From Gnetum montanum (taxonomy: Eukaryota > Streptophyta > Gnetopsida > Gnetales > Gnetaceae): a stretch of 53,901 nt of DNA. The notes beneath the pieces were generated by a model. It did no database searches, was not told the origin of the DNA, and was given only the letters and a program-made list of their open reading frames with translations. A program made the position numbers and the translations under genes. Positions 44,248 through 53,901 of this stretch are shown here, piece after piece. Location of the stretch: positions 34,872 through 88,772 of the forward strand of contig MNCI01029521.1 in NCBI GenBank assembly GCA_015680685.1, read 5' to 3'. The stretch's first letter is position 1; each line of letters starts with the position of its first letter.

Positions 44248-45378
44248 TAATGAGACGCGATATCGCGTCATCCCCTGCGATGTCACGTACGCGATATCGC
44301 GGTCCACCACCAAGTCTATAAATAAGAGGCGGCTCTCCCTTGTTTCCTCATCCTGGGCTAGAAGTAGGGAAACTCTAGCAGTTTGATCACTCCAGAGATA
44401 GAAGTAGGAGTCATAAAGTGAACGGATCTTTATTCGAGCAACATTGTACCTGAACACAAGTTGTGTACGACAATAAAGATGAACTTCCTGGATAAACCTT
44501 GCAGTGCATGGAATAGGATTTTATTTATTGCTTTCTCTCTCACCCTTAAACTCCTAGAATGCAAAATGCGTACGACTTGATTACGAGCATCTAAGGATGT
44601 GTACGGATAGTCAAGGAATCGGCTGCTCATCGCAACGCAGTATGAGTACGACTTGATTACAAGCATCTAGTGTGACTACTTGGTAACCCAGTGGTGTATC
44701 TAGGATCTGTGCTTGGTAATCCCAGTGGTAGTCGTGTACCAAGATGTGTATGGTTAGTCAAGGAATTAGCTACTCATTGCAACGCGGTATGAGTACGACT
44801 TGATTACGAGCATCTAGTGTGACTATTTGGTAACCCAGTGGTGTATCTAGGATCTGTGCTTGGTAATCCCAGTGGTAGTCGTGCACCAAGATGTGTATGG
44901 TTAGTCAAGGAATCGACTGCTCATCGCACTTAGGCTAGATTAGATTCTCTCAATCTTTAGCTCCTAGTTAAGTGCCTCAGTATGACCACTTCGAGCATGT
45001 GCGTTACGCGTGGTGATCCCAGCAACAATTAGCGTTTGGTAGCTGCGGTTGCATTGGTTCAGGGTGTGTACGGTAAGTGGGAACAGATGTTGACACTAGA
45101 TAATTTAGACTTAGTTCATTAGTTAGAGTTAATTAGTTTCTCCAACCCTTCATCTCGATATCATAGTAGATAAAACATAAAAGACCATAAAAATCATATA
45201 CCTCGGACTTACTTAACCATACACTGTGACAACCAGAAGTAAGTTTGAGAAGACAATGAATGATTAACCCCAAGCGTTCCATGGGTCGTGTAGGCACTTA
45301 GTCTGTGGAGTTCGACTAGATCGTGCATGCTACGCTTGTTTCGTATGGTTGAGTGTAGGGGTATCTCGCCACTCATCA
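44248..45378 (+). repeat. Element F 5' LTR
   Basis: At 1,131 bp it is longer than the other LTRs because of an internal tandem repeat. Three GATATC-type units lie at 44257-44303, TATA box CTATAAATAAGAGG near 44317 and AATAAAG near 44474. It ends CTCATCA. Confidence 0.93.
44560..44935 (+). repeat. 147-bp tandem repeat inside the F 5' LTR
   Basis: The block beginning AACGCAGTATGAGTACGACT at 44634 recurs at 44781 (AACGCGG...), a period of 147 bp. A partial earlier copy lies at about 44560-44633. Each unit carries the GGTAACCCAGTGG and GGTAATCCCAGTGG words that form 33-bp subrepeats in element E. Confidence 0.85.
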
Positions 45379-45379
45379 T

Positions 45380-45397
45380 TGGCGCTGTTGTCGGGGA
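45380..45397 (+). other. Primer binding site, tRNA-Asp type (element F)
   Basis: TGGCGCTGTTGTCGGGGA matches the tRNA-Asp complement at 16 of 18 positions. Both differences are C to T. Confidence 0.88.
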
Positions 45398-45519
45398 CTA
45401 AGTGTTTGTGCATTGAATAGAACATAAAGGATATCACTCACATCGTTGGGAGCTTGAACAAACCTTTGGGTTAATCAAGATAAAAAATTATATAATGGTG
45501 AAATAGCACATCAATAAAA

Positions 45520-47602
45520 ATGTCTTCTTCTAACAAGAGCAACTCACCACCTAGGGATAATACAAAGAACAGTCGGCAGTATAAAACACATAACCTAAAT
45601 TAGCCAATTACTCAACAATATAGGGTGGAATATACTCATCTTGATGAGTATATTTCCAATTTTACTTTTATCTTCCATCAAGATGAATAGATGCGCTGGA
45701 GAGATCTGCATGGTAACATAGTGTTACCCCCAAATCGGGCAGTCCCTAACATGCTTCTCTGTGCTTTGGCATAGATTGGCATGACAGAATTTTATGCTGA
45801 ATACGTTATGGATGATTTTGACATGAGGGATTACCATCCCACAGCTTTGCAACATATGAGAGACTCAAGGAAGGAGAGCCAACATACACTGTTGAAGGGC
45901 AAAGGTCCGCACGTCCTTAGTGAAATAGGAGATGAGGAACCCCTTATAACAGGTTCTTTAGCAAATAATGTTCCCCCTCCTAACAATGGTGAGGAGGTTG
46001 GGTATCAAAAACTATGATCAATGATACATAACCCTAGTTCTGATGCCCATGAACACCAACTGTTCACAGAGGGAACAACCACTCATGCTAAAGACGAGCA
46101 CTTGGATCGTCATCACGATCAGGGCTGGAGCAGCAGAAGAGAAGGTAGGAAACATCGTCATGATGATGGTTCTCCTTCTTCTTCCTCTTCTTCCCATCAT
46201 TCACCCTCTCCTTCCACATCTGGGTGCAACCAGCATGAGCATAACGGAGAGAATAAAAGTAAGAAAAACGAAAGACCTCGACGAGAGAGTCGAGAGAGAG
46301 GACAAGGGCATGAACGAAGGGAAAGTAGGGAACAACGAAGACATCACAGGCATCATGAAAGAGATGATCATGACGAGCCCCTACTTGCAACCCAAAGTAT
46401 GCTTGATATAACAGAGGCTGTTAGAATTCCCACAAGGCATTTAAAAGATAGTTGGATCAAACGATTAGACATGAACAACATCCCACGATTTGAAGGGGGA
46501 TACAACGCAGATCTGCAAAATCATTTACAGGCATTCCACGATGCCTATGCCTTGCAAAATATAGAAAACAAGTGGCAGAAACTTAAGTTGTTTCCCAGGA
46601 CACTCACTAAGGAAGCAGAGAGCTGGTACCGGTCCTTAGAATCGGAAACCATCAGGAGGTGGAGTATGATGTTAGAATTGTTCAATGATAAGTATCAGAC
46701 GTACTCAAGAGTGTCCAATTTGCATAAGCAGATCCAAGGATGGAAGCAGGGTATTCACGAACCCTTGGATGCTGCCATGGCCTACTACTACACATTGTTA
46801 CATCATTGCCCAGGCCATGGGTACGCTCAAAGGGATCAACTTTGCCACATCGTGGATGGGCTAAGGCATGAAATGAGAAGAACCCTTGGGACTTATTCCC
46901 AAGGGAGACTATCACAACTTAGAGCCCATGAAGTTCATCACTTGTTCGAATAAGTAGCAAAAGAAGAAGGGGAGCTACGCAAAAGGGAAAGTATGGAAAA
47001 ATACAACCATGATCCCTCTCTTCGAAAGAAGGGAGTGAAATTTTGCGATGAAGAGGATGAGTCACCAATCGAAGAGTTGGTGAACAGAAAGACCTTACCG
47101 TTTCAAAAGCTCACAACAGAAATAATAGCTAAGGTAGATGACGTATGGAGTTCCTTAAACTTTAGAATTGAAACTGTCCTAAAAATTGTAAAAGAGTCTA
47201 AGGTAGAACGAAGTAGTGACAAAGGTAAGACAAAGCCGAGAGATTTAGGCCCTGCACATAACAAGGGTAAGGGGAAAATTACTATCCCCAATGAGGTTGA
47301 GGATTCAGACACAGATGATGATGATGGATGTGAGATCTGCTACTATGACCATCCTAAGGGATGTTGTCCAATCATTTCACATCTACAAGAGTCTGGGGTG
47401 TATGTACTTAATCCAAGACTGAATAGACGACAGACACCCCAAAGGTTACCTTATCCCCAAGGTAACCCAAGACAGTTCCACCAACCATTAATGTACTATC
47501 CAAGTGGAACTCCACCACAACCTGTTGGACGACATCAGCAGTGGCAATACCCACAGTCTTGGGGGATGCCACCGCCAAAACATCAATACCCTTGCTGGTA
47601 GT
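45520..47602 (+). pseudogene. Element F gag
   Basis: Starts at ATG 45520 (MSSSNKSNS) and stays in one frame, with stops at about 45601, 45688, 45772, 46015, 46951 and 47599. A His/Ser/Arg-rich basic region (46080-46380) precedes the Retrotrans_gag core (46440-46930), which shows WIKRLDMNNIPRFEGGY, KLFPRTLTKEAESWYRSLE, MLELFNDKYQTYSRVSN and HIVDGLRHEMRRTLGTYSQG. The knuckle C-EI-C-YYD-H-PKGC-C is at 47329-47367. A Pro/Gln/Tyr-rich linker leads into the protease. An uninterrupted 310-codon stretch (46021-46950) is the best gag core in the window. Confidence 0.88.
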
Positions 47603-47742
47603 CGATCCCTCCAAGTAACCCTATGGGTTACACAACTCCATAGTGTCACTACCTAGTTCAGGAATATTTTCAGACTTCCCATCCTGGAAGGGACACTCTG
47701 CATGTATTCCATCATCCAAATCCATCCGCGCCTCTCAGGCTA

Positions 47743-48543
47743 GTGGCTCTACCACCAATCGCTCCAATAATGCCAAAGGCATTTCCCAATCAACTGCAAC
47801 AACCCAATGTTACAAGGGCTTCCAATCCTCCACCCTCAGCTGGTCCTAACCATGTTATGCTGAAAAGATCCTTCTCCAGGACCAACAATCCAAATAAGCC
47901 CTTACCCTCACAAGCAGTTCAACATCTAAACACTGCCATACCGAACAAAGTTTTGGGACCCCCTTCAAATAAAAAATCACACCCAATGCACACGATTATG
48001 TTAACACATACCGTTACTGACTGGATTAAAATAGGCCACCTTCCTAAGAAATTATCTAATTCTGGGGTCCCCCTAGTATATCTCCAAGTCACTGGGAATG
48101 AACCCCATAAGGCTCTCCTCGACTCAGGTTCCGGAGTCAACTTAATCTCACAAGAATTGTATAAAACTTGGAACTTGCCTCCATTGAAGAAGAGCAATAT
48201 CCGCTTAGAGTTGGTTGACCAATCCATCACCATTCCTTTAGGATAGGTTGAGGACATTGTTACCACTATGGGTGGTTGGCCATACCTAGCTGATTTCCTG
48301 GTGATCCAAATAAACAATGACAAAGGGGATTCCCCAATCATAATGGGAAGGGCATGGCTAAGTACAATCGATGCACGCCTAGGAATCTACAATCTTTCCC
48401 TAGAAATATTCAAGAAAAACACTTTTGGGAAGATTGAGAGGAAGAGAGTTCCATGCATTGCATATAGTGACATAGGGTGTCATTGCGTGCAGAAATCATG
48501 GGTGATGCGAAGTTTAACATTGCCTACATGCAATCAGTGTGCA
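47743..48543 (+). pseudogene. Element F aspartic protease region
   Basis: In the same frame as gag. The active-site motif ALLDSGSGVNLIS (Asp codon 48121-48123) and the flap-side PIIMGRAWLSTIDARLG (about 48337-48380) mark a retropepsin. One stop at 48244-48246 and another at 48544 interrupt it. In a working element it would cut the gag-pol polyprotein. Confidence 0.85.
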
Positions 48544-48609
48544 TAGGATATTGACATACAAAAGTGCCTATATGCGGTAGCCACACGACAAGAAAACACC
48601 CAGTGGCTG

Positions 48610-49704
48610 ATGGCTAATAAAGAGAGTAACTCGACAACCTGCATGAAACTAGCTGAGGGAATAACTAGTGCTTACATTGAAAGCACAGACGTATTAGAGC
48701 AAGTCCGTTGCCAACTTCCAGCCCTTAACTCCAAAAACATTAATTGGGGAAAGTTGGAGATTCCTGAGAAGTTTAAACAAGAGCCCCTAGATTTAAAATT
48801 ATTGCCCACCGGTTTGGAATACATGACCCTTAAAAACGGAAAACCGATAATCATCAACGCAAAGCTCGCATCCAAGCAAAAAGAAAGTTTGCTGAAGGTG
48901 ATAAACAAGTGGTCAACAACCTTTGCCTGGTCATACCCTGAACTAACTAGAATAGATCCTAGGATATGCCAGCATAGGATTTACATGGACCCCTCCATGA
49001 AACCTCGCAAACAACCCCAGAGGCAATTGAACTCGAAGTTAAAACAAATAGTGAAAGAGGAGATAGAGCAGCTTCTCAAGGCTGGGTTCATTTACCCTAT
49101 TGCTAATAGCAAGTCGGTTAGTCCTCTTGTAATCGTACCGAGAAAAGGAGGTAAATGGAGGGTATGTATAGACTTTAGGATATTAAATATGGCAACATTC
49201 AAAGATCACTTCCCATTGCCATTTGTTAACCAAGTCTTGGACACTATAGTAGGGCATCACTATTATAGTTTTCTGGATGGGTATAGTGGGTACAACCAAA
49301 TACGAATCACACCAAAAGACCAAGCCAAAAAAATGTTCACCCATTCTTGGGGAATGTTTGCATACAAACAAATGCCTTTTGGCTTGTGCAATGCCCCTGC
49401 CACATTCCAACGATTAGTTCTAAGCATATTTCAACAGCAAATAGGTAATAGAGTAGAAGTCTTCATGGATGACTTCTCCACTTATGGGACAAGCTTTGAT
49501 CAAGCCCTTGACTGGTTAGAGCAAGTATTGAAACGATGTGTTGAAACCAACATAAAGCTCAACTGGCAGAAGAGCCATTTGATGGTTCAAGAGGGCATCG
49601 TACTGGGGCATAAAATTTCACAATCAGGAATTGAGGTGGATACGGAAAAAATTAAAGTCATCCAAGGAATTTACCTGACAACCAAAAACTATCAAAGACA
49701 TTAG
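48610..49704 (+). pseudogene. Element F reverse transcriptase
   Basis: 364 codons open, in frame with gag and protease. RT motifs in order are WRVCIDFRILN (49155), YSFLDGYSGYNQIRITP (49266), MPFGLCNAPATFQR (49373) and the catalytic VFMDDF (MDD at 49465-49473). ETNIKLNWQKSHLM, GIVLGHKIS and GIEVDTEKIKVIQ follow. These signatures are typical of the Athila/Tat lineage. The RT core itself looks intact. A frameshift between about 49660 and 49685 separates it from RNase H. Confidence 0.93.
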
Positions 49705-50270
49705 GTCATTCCTTGGACACACTGGCTACTACAGGAGATTTATTGAGAACTTCTCCAAATTTGCCAAGTCGTTGGTGGAATTAACAAAAAAAGATGTACC
49801 ATTCGAATGGACCAAGGAATGTGAACGAGCATTCCAAACTATCAAACAGAGGCTTGTGGAAAATCCCAGTCTACAAGCCCCTGATTGGTCCAGGCCATTC
49901 CATATCATGACCGATGCATCTAATTATGCCTTAGGAGCCGTACTGACACAATTAGATGAACAAAAATGACCTTATTACATCCACTGTGCTAGTAAGAGTA
50001 TCACTGGTGCACAACTAAACTACACGACTACGGAAAAGGAATTAATGGTTGTAGTGTTTTCACTTAACAAATTTAGGCACTATGTATTGGGCTACAAAGT
50101 ATGCATCCATATAGATCATAGTGCAATTAGGTTCCTTATGAACAAGCCAACGATTAGCCCACGTATCATATGTTAGTTGGTAATTCTTCAGGAGTTCGAT
50201 TTAACAATAGTAGACCGCAAAGGCACTGAGAATGTAGTTGCTGATCACCTATCTCGGTTGCGTTGGGACA
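49700..50270 (+). pseudogene. Element F RNase H
   Basis: Continues in the next frame after the shift with IRSFLGHTGYYRRFIENFSK (RT thumb/connection), then the RNase H domain. TDAS (Asp codon 49913-49915), TTEKEL (Glu near 50030), IDHSA (Asp near 50117) and VVADHLSRL (Asp near 50240) give all four metal-binding acidic residues. Stops at 49967 and 50174 interrupt it. Compared with related proteins the second replaces a Trp. Confidence 0.9.
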
Positions 50271-50399
50271 ACAAAAAGGATGAATATGCTATATCTGACC
50301 ATTTTCCTGATGAAACCCTCTTTGTTGGTGTAGTGAATGATCAACCCATGGAAATAAATTGGTATAGTAGCATTCTTACTTATCTTATTTCCCAACAAA

Positions 50400-51709
50400 T
50401 ACCATAGGGGTTGGACTTTATGAAGAAACAATAGTTTCTTCACAAAACCAAGTACTTCATGGAAATCCAAGGAAAAATTTATAAAGTCTATCCTGATGGT
50501 TTGGTTCGATGGTGCGTGCTGGATAAGGATCAATTAAAGGTTCTCTAGGATGCTCATGAGTGCCCCTGTGGGAGCCACTATGCCGGGAGATGAATGGCTA
50601 CTAAGGTCCTGCTTGCAGGATCTTATTGGCCAATACTATTTTGGGACGCCCATCACTTCACCCAATCCTGTGAACACTTCCAACGTGATGGTGGAATGAC
50701 TGCTAGAATGGAGGGTCCGCAATAATGGATTCAACCTTTGAAACCCTTCGATATCTAGGGAATAGATTTTATGGGGCCTATCACACTGATGTTCAATGGA
50801 AAATCATATATCATCGTTGCTGTTGATTACTTAACCAAATGGGCTGAAGTAGCCACTGTAATAGACTGCACATCATCTACGGCTACACAATTTGTACAAC
50901 AACAAATCATAAACAGGTTTGGTGTGCCACATGCACTCATATCTGATAATGGAACACAGTTTACGGGTGCAACCTTTCACAAATTGATACAATGCTTAGG
51001 GGTTGAGCATAAATTGACCACACCTTATCACCCCCAAGCTAATGGCCAAGCCGAGGTTACTAACCGGGAGATTACCAGAATATTAACGAGAACGGTTAGC
51101 AAATTTAGGCAAGACTAGAGTGCAAAACTGAACGACGCTCTCTGGGCATACCACTTTGCTTGGAAGCTTCCTATCGGCTATTCTCCCTATGAGTTAGTGT
51201 ACGGGAAACTACCCAAGCTTCCCATACAGAATGAGCTTCATACACTATCCATGGCTTGCAACCTTCACCTAGACCTTGACCTAGCATAAAAATAACGGTT
51301 GGCAACTCTGAATATGCTAGAAAAGAATAGATTGTTTGCACTATCATTAAATGAGTTGCACAAGGCACATAGTAAACAACGTCATAACTTAAGGATCCGA
51401 AGGTTTGGGTACCAACCAGGAGACAAGGTCCTTTATTGGAATCCCACGTACATATCTTAGTGTACGAAATTCCAAACATTGTAGGAAGGATCCTATATTA
51501 TTCATACAACCTTCCCCTCTAGAGCCACGATGATATACAAGCCTGAAAGCCTAGATAAAAGATTATTGGTTAATGTACAACAAACAAAACCTTTCCATGA
51601 ACCCGCAACAACCAGTACAAGTTACACCTCCACTAGTGGGCAACCTCACTCTCTATTTCGGATCTCTTCCTTGCAATTCAGTCATGGGGGAGATGGCCAC
51701 CTATGCTAA
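50400..51709 (+). pseudogene. Element F integrase
   Basis: Same frame as RNase H. Zinc-binding module: His codons 50555 and 50576 and Cys 50669 are present, but the last position of the CxxC reads Phe (CEHF, 50669-50680). Catalytic triad: Asp in GIDFMGP (50765), Asp in ISDNGTQF (50945) and Glu in GQAEVTNREI (51053) are all kept. The C-terminal part includes YSPYELVYGK and the GDKVLYWNP block (about 51420). About eight stops interrupt it. The frame ends at TAA 51707-51709. Confidence 0.9.
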
Positions 51710-53580
51710 CCATATGGGGCCCTCAGTTCTTTTTCAATTTTTTACACATTTTTTTACAACATCGTTATACTTTTCCATTGTGTGTGTGTGTGTGTGTGTA
51801 TCCACCCTAGAAGTTTGCCATGCAATAAGTGTTCGGAATGATGGTATGAATTGTTTTCATGTTGATTGCTCATGTTTGGTTTTTACCTTTAAGTCACAAT
51901 GTTGATACTAAGGTATGTTTCTTTTGATATGGTAGGCAATGAGACCACTTCATCCATCCATCCACCAGTTTCTATGGTCTCTCTTGGCTTGGAAATGTAT
52001 AGTCCCATTCTAATAAGAACTTAAACGAATCGGTGACTGGGAATTTTTCAAACTAAGGAAGGACTCAAGGATTGAAAAGGGTGTGGCTTCAAGGGAACTT
52101 GATGCTTTTGTGTTGGCTGTTCTCTTGGGTGCTTGGATGTTTTCTTTTTGAGTTTTCTCGTCGTTCTGATGTTACCCCAACTATCGGAAGGTGAGACAAT
52201 AAAAATAAAAATTCTTTGCATGGTGTGGTTCTCACACATAAAAACACAAAAAAAAATATAAAAAAAATAAAAATAAAAACACAAAAAAAAAAACTAACTA
52301 AGTGAGAATTCAAAGCACCCCCCTTAGATGAAATAAACTTGGGCTACAAGCATTGGTTATGGAACCAAAAGTGTTCCCCTAACTAAGGCCCTTCTCTCTT
52401 TCCATTCTCTCCTTTGTTTCGTCAGAATGGTGGTGACTCTTGGGGAAGGCATCCTTGTTATCCAAGTGGATGGTTTAGCCGAATGTAATGCGAAGTCACT
52501 TGATGTGGTTGGTTTGAGGCCGGACTTGAAATGGGATTTGCTAAGTCACATTAATCATGAAGCACACAAGGGGCTGTACACCACCTTGTTCTTGGGATTC
52601 CATTCCATCCTCTTCTCTCCACCCTTCTCTCCATTGTTCACCTCACTGCCGGTTGTATCATTAGTGTATATTTTGGTAGATGCATTGTTTTCTTTTTGGT
52701 AAATTCTTGTGGTTAAGACTTTAACTCTTGTTCCAAATGACATTCTCGGAGCCTACGGACTCTTTGAATGTGGGTTTGTCAGGGCATTAAAGGCATGAGC
52801 CTGCTTTGGGAGGGACCCACTGACATTCCTATTTGGAGCATTAGTTAACTTCTTTCCCTTAACATTTTGCAATTAATTTTATTTTGTTCATTTCCATCTT
52901 GACATCCATTTCATCGATGCCATAGTTGTCCCTTTTTATTTATCTTTCTTACTCCTTTTCTTTCTCTGTTCTAATGCTACCGGAGGTTCGCGATTAGTCA
53001 TGGGGGTACGGGGCTCGATTTTTTTGATTTTCTCCTAGTCCCGAATTTTTTGATTTTCTTCCTAACCCTTACATCTTCAGTAGTCATCATTAATATATCT
53101 CCCGATCCATATCATCCATACCACAACCTAGCCAATGAACTTACACTGAAGCAAGGTATCAATTACATGATGATTCATTTACCCTTGCTAATATAAGATT
53201 GTGTTATGTGCGCAGATGGTGATCATGCAATAACAGACCGGATCTGGAGGGGACACATGGAGTGGAGCAGCGCTACAATAGCTATGCAAGAAGCAAGGTC
53301 GATGATGTGCTTATGGATGGACAACGAAAGGCACAATCTTGGCGTTGGCAGCAGTAAGACTTCTTCTCCCTTCTTCTCTCCTCTTCTCTCTTCTCCTTTC
53401 TCTCAGCTGCCAAATGAGGCCTGATGTCAATGTAATAAGGTGTTCACCCTTGTTGTCATGAACACAAGTTGTTGAGTCTTGTAATGATGATGTGTTCACA
53501 TGTCATCCCATTAGTTCCATTCCCCTCAATAATCCCATACCTTTCCAATATTTTGTAAGGAACTCAAGTACGAGTTTTCA
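51710..53580 (+). other. Element F 3' noncoding region
   Basis: Occupies the place where ORF2 lies in C-E but contains no comparable domain. It holds a (TG)10 run at 51779-51799, an A-rich low-complexity stretch at 52200-52300, and a 91-codon open frame at 52427-52702 ending in a hydrophobic segment. That frame is also traceable, broken, in B. The PPT-like TTAGTCATGGGGGTA lies near 52995. Just before ATG 53216 is an acceptor-like CTAATATAAG...GCGCAG. The last two are conserved in B. Confidence 0.6.
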
Positions 53581-53582
53581 TT

Positions 53583-53596
53583 CAGTCATGGGGGTA
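53583..53596 (+). other. Polypurine tract, element F
   Basis: CAGTCATGGGGGTA abuts TGATGAG of the 3' LTR. Confidence 0.72.
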
Positions 53597-53901
53597 TGAT
53601 GAGACGCGATATTGCGTCGTCCCCTGCGATGTTGCGTAAGCGATATCGCGGTCTGCTGCCAAGTCTATAAATAAGAGGTGGCTCTCCCTTGTTTCCTCAT
53701 CCTAGGCTAGAAGTAGGGAAAGTCTGGCAGTTTGATCACTCTAGAGATAGAATATTTTCCATGTGCCCGCAGTAGGAGTCCTAAAGTGAACGGATCTTTA
53801 TTTGAGCAACATTGTACCTGAACACAAGTTGTGTACGATAATAAAGATGAACTTCTTGGATAAACCTTGTAGTGCATGGAATAGGATTTTATTTATTGCT
53901 T
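53597..53901 (+). repeat. Element F 3' LTR (start only)
   Basis: TGATGAGACGCG, three GATATC-type units, TATA box CTATAAATAAGAGG near 53664, and AATAAAG near 53841. It matches 44248-44530 closely and is cut by the window end. Confidence 0.93.

Larger units (their letters stand above)
44248..53901 (+). mobile_element. Element F: Athila/Tat-type Ty3/Gypsy retrotransposon with gag-pol (3' LTR incomplete)
   Basis: The 5' LTR is 44248-45378, followed by a tRNA-Asp primer site, one long gag-protease-RT-RNase H-integrase frame (45520-51709, broken), a 1.9-kb 3' noncoding region, a polypurine tract and the first 305 bases of the 3' LTR. It inserted into the minus-strand LINE. The left flank TGCAG (44243-44247) is the candidate target duplication. 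Domain order protease-RT-RNase H-integrase is diagnostic of Ty3/Gypsy. The 5' LTR begins TAATGAG instead of TGATGAG, a G-to-A change that alters the terminal TG. Confidence 0.93.

Noticed and set aside
51779-51799. (TG)10 run as a functional element
   Set aside because: An ordinary dinucleotide microsatellite in a noncoding part of element F, absent from B.
4510-53650. GATATC arrays considered as a CRISPR-like array
   Set aside because: Units are 10-bp palindromes with 4-10 bp spacing, in plant LTR promoters. There are no spacers of CRISPR length and no cas genes.

Overview
This window is plant nuclear DNA from a retrotransposon-rich intergenic region of a large genome. It holds one convincing host gene, a secreted thaumatin-like (PR-5 type) protein at 40216-40995. 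Everything else recognisable is mobile DNA. The plant assignment rests on that gene, on Ty3/Gypsy elements of Athila/Tat type primed by tRNA-Asp, on LINE reverse transcriptase relics, and on TATA boxes and introns of plant form. A gymnosperm or another large-genome seed plant is plausible, but the sequence alone does not settle it.

Layout. (1) 1-200 is the 3' end of an LTR whose element lies to the left. (2) 201-4505 is old AT-rich DNA with a LINE relic (about 960-2310) and several tRNA-derived SINEs, one inserted in another. (3) 4506-35763 is a pile of four related LTR retrotransposons, all on the + strand, each with an exact 5-bp target duplication: B (4506-11551, GTAAT), C (11726-18454, GAGTA), D (19074-35763, GCATA) and E (19400-27434, CCTAG). 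E sits inside the 5' LTR of D. (4) 35764-39660 is old AT-rich DNA with SINE copies. (5) 39660-42800 is a low-repeat island with the thaumatin-like gene, a perfect 97-bp tandem duplication and a 36-bp minisatellite with higher-order structure. (6) 42800-44247 holds a minus-strand LINE relic, cut by element F (44248 to beyond the window end). F is the most complete element: gag, protease, reverse transcriptase, RNase H and integrase can all be read, though broken by stops and one frameshift.

How the elements work together. F is the autonomous type. B is its deletion derivative, having lost reverse transcriptase, RNase H and integrase in one step. C, D and E form a different non-autonomous type. 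They keep a related gag, have no pol, and carry a second large reading frame (ORF2) near the 3' end. ORF2 looks like a plant-transposon-associated domain followed by a coiled coil. Upstream of ORF2 each has its own internal TATA box, an array of GATATC palindromes like the one that heads every LTR, and a 5' leader intron of about 210-240 bp. The gag-only elements would need enzymes from an F-like partner, with which they share termini, primer site and polypurine tract.

Most notable: the GATATC palindrome array, present both at LTR heads and at the internal promoters, differs in unit number between the two LTRs of the same element in four of five cases. A 364-base N gap lies at 19879-20242.
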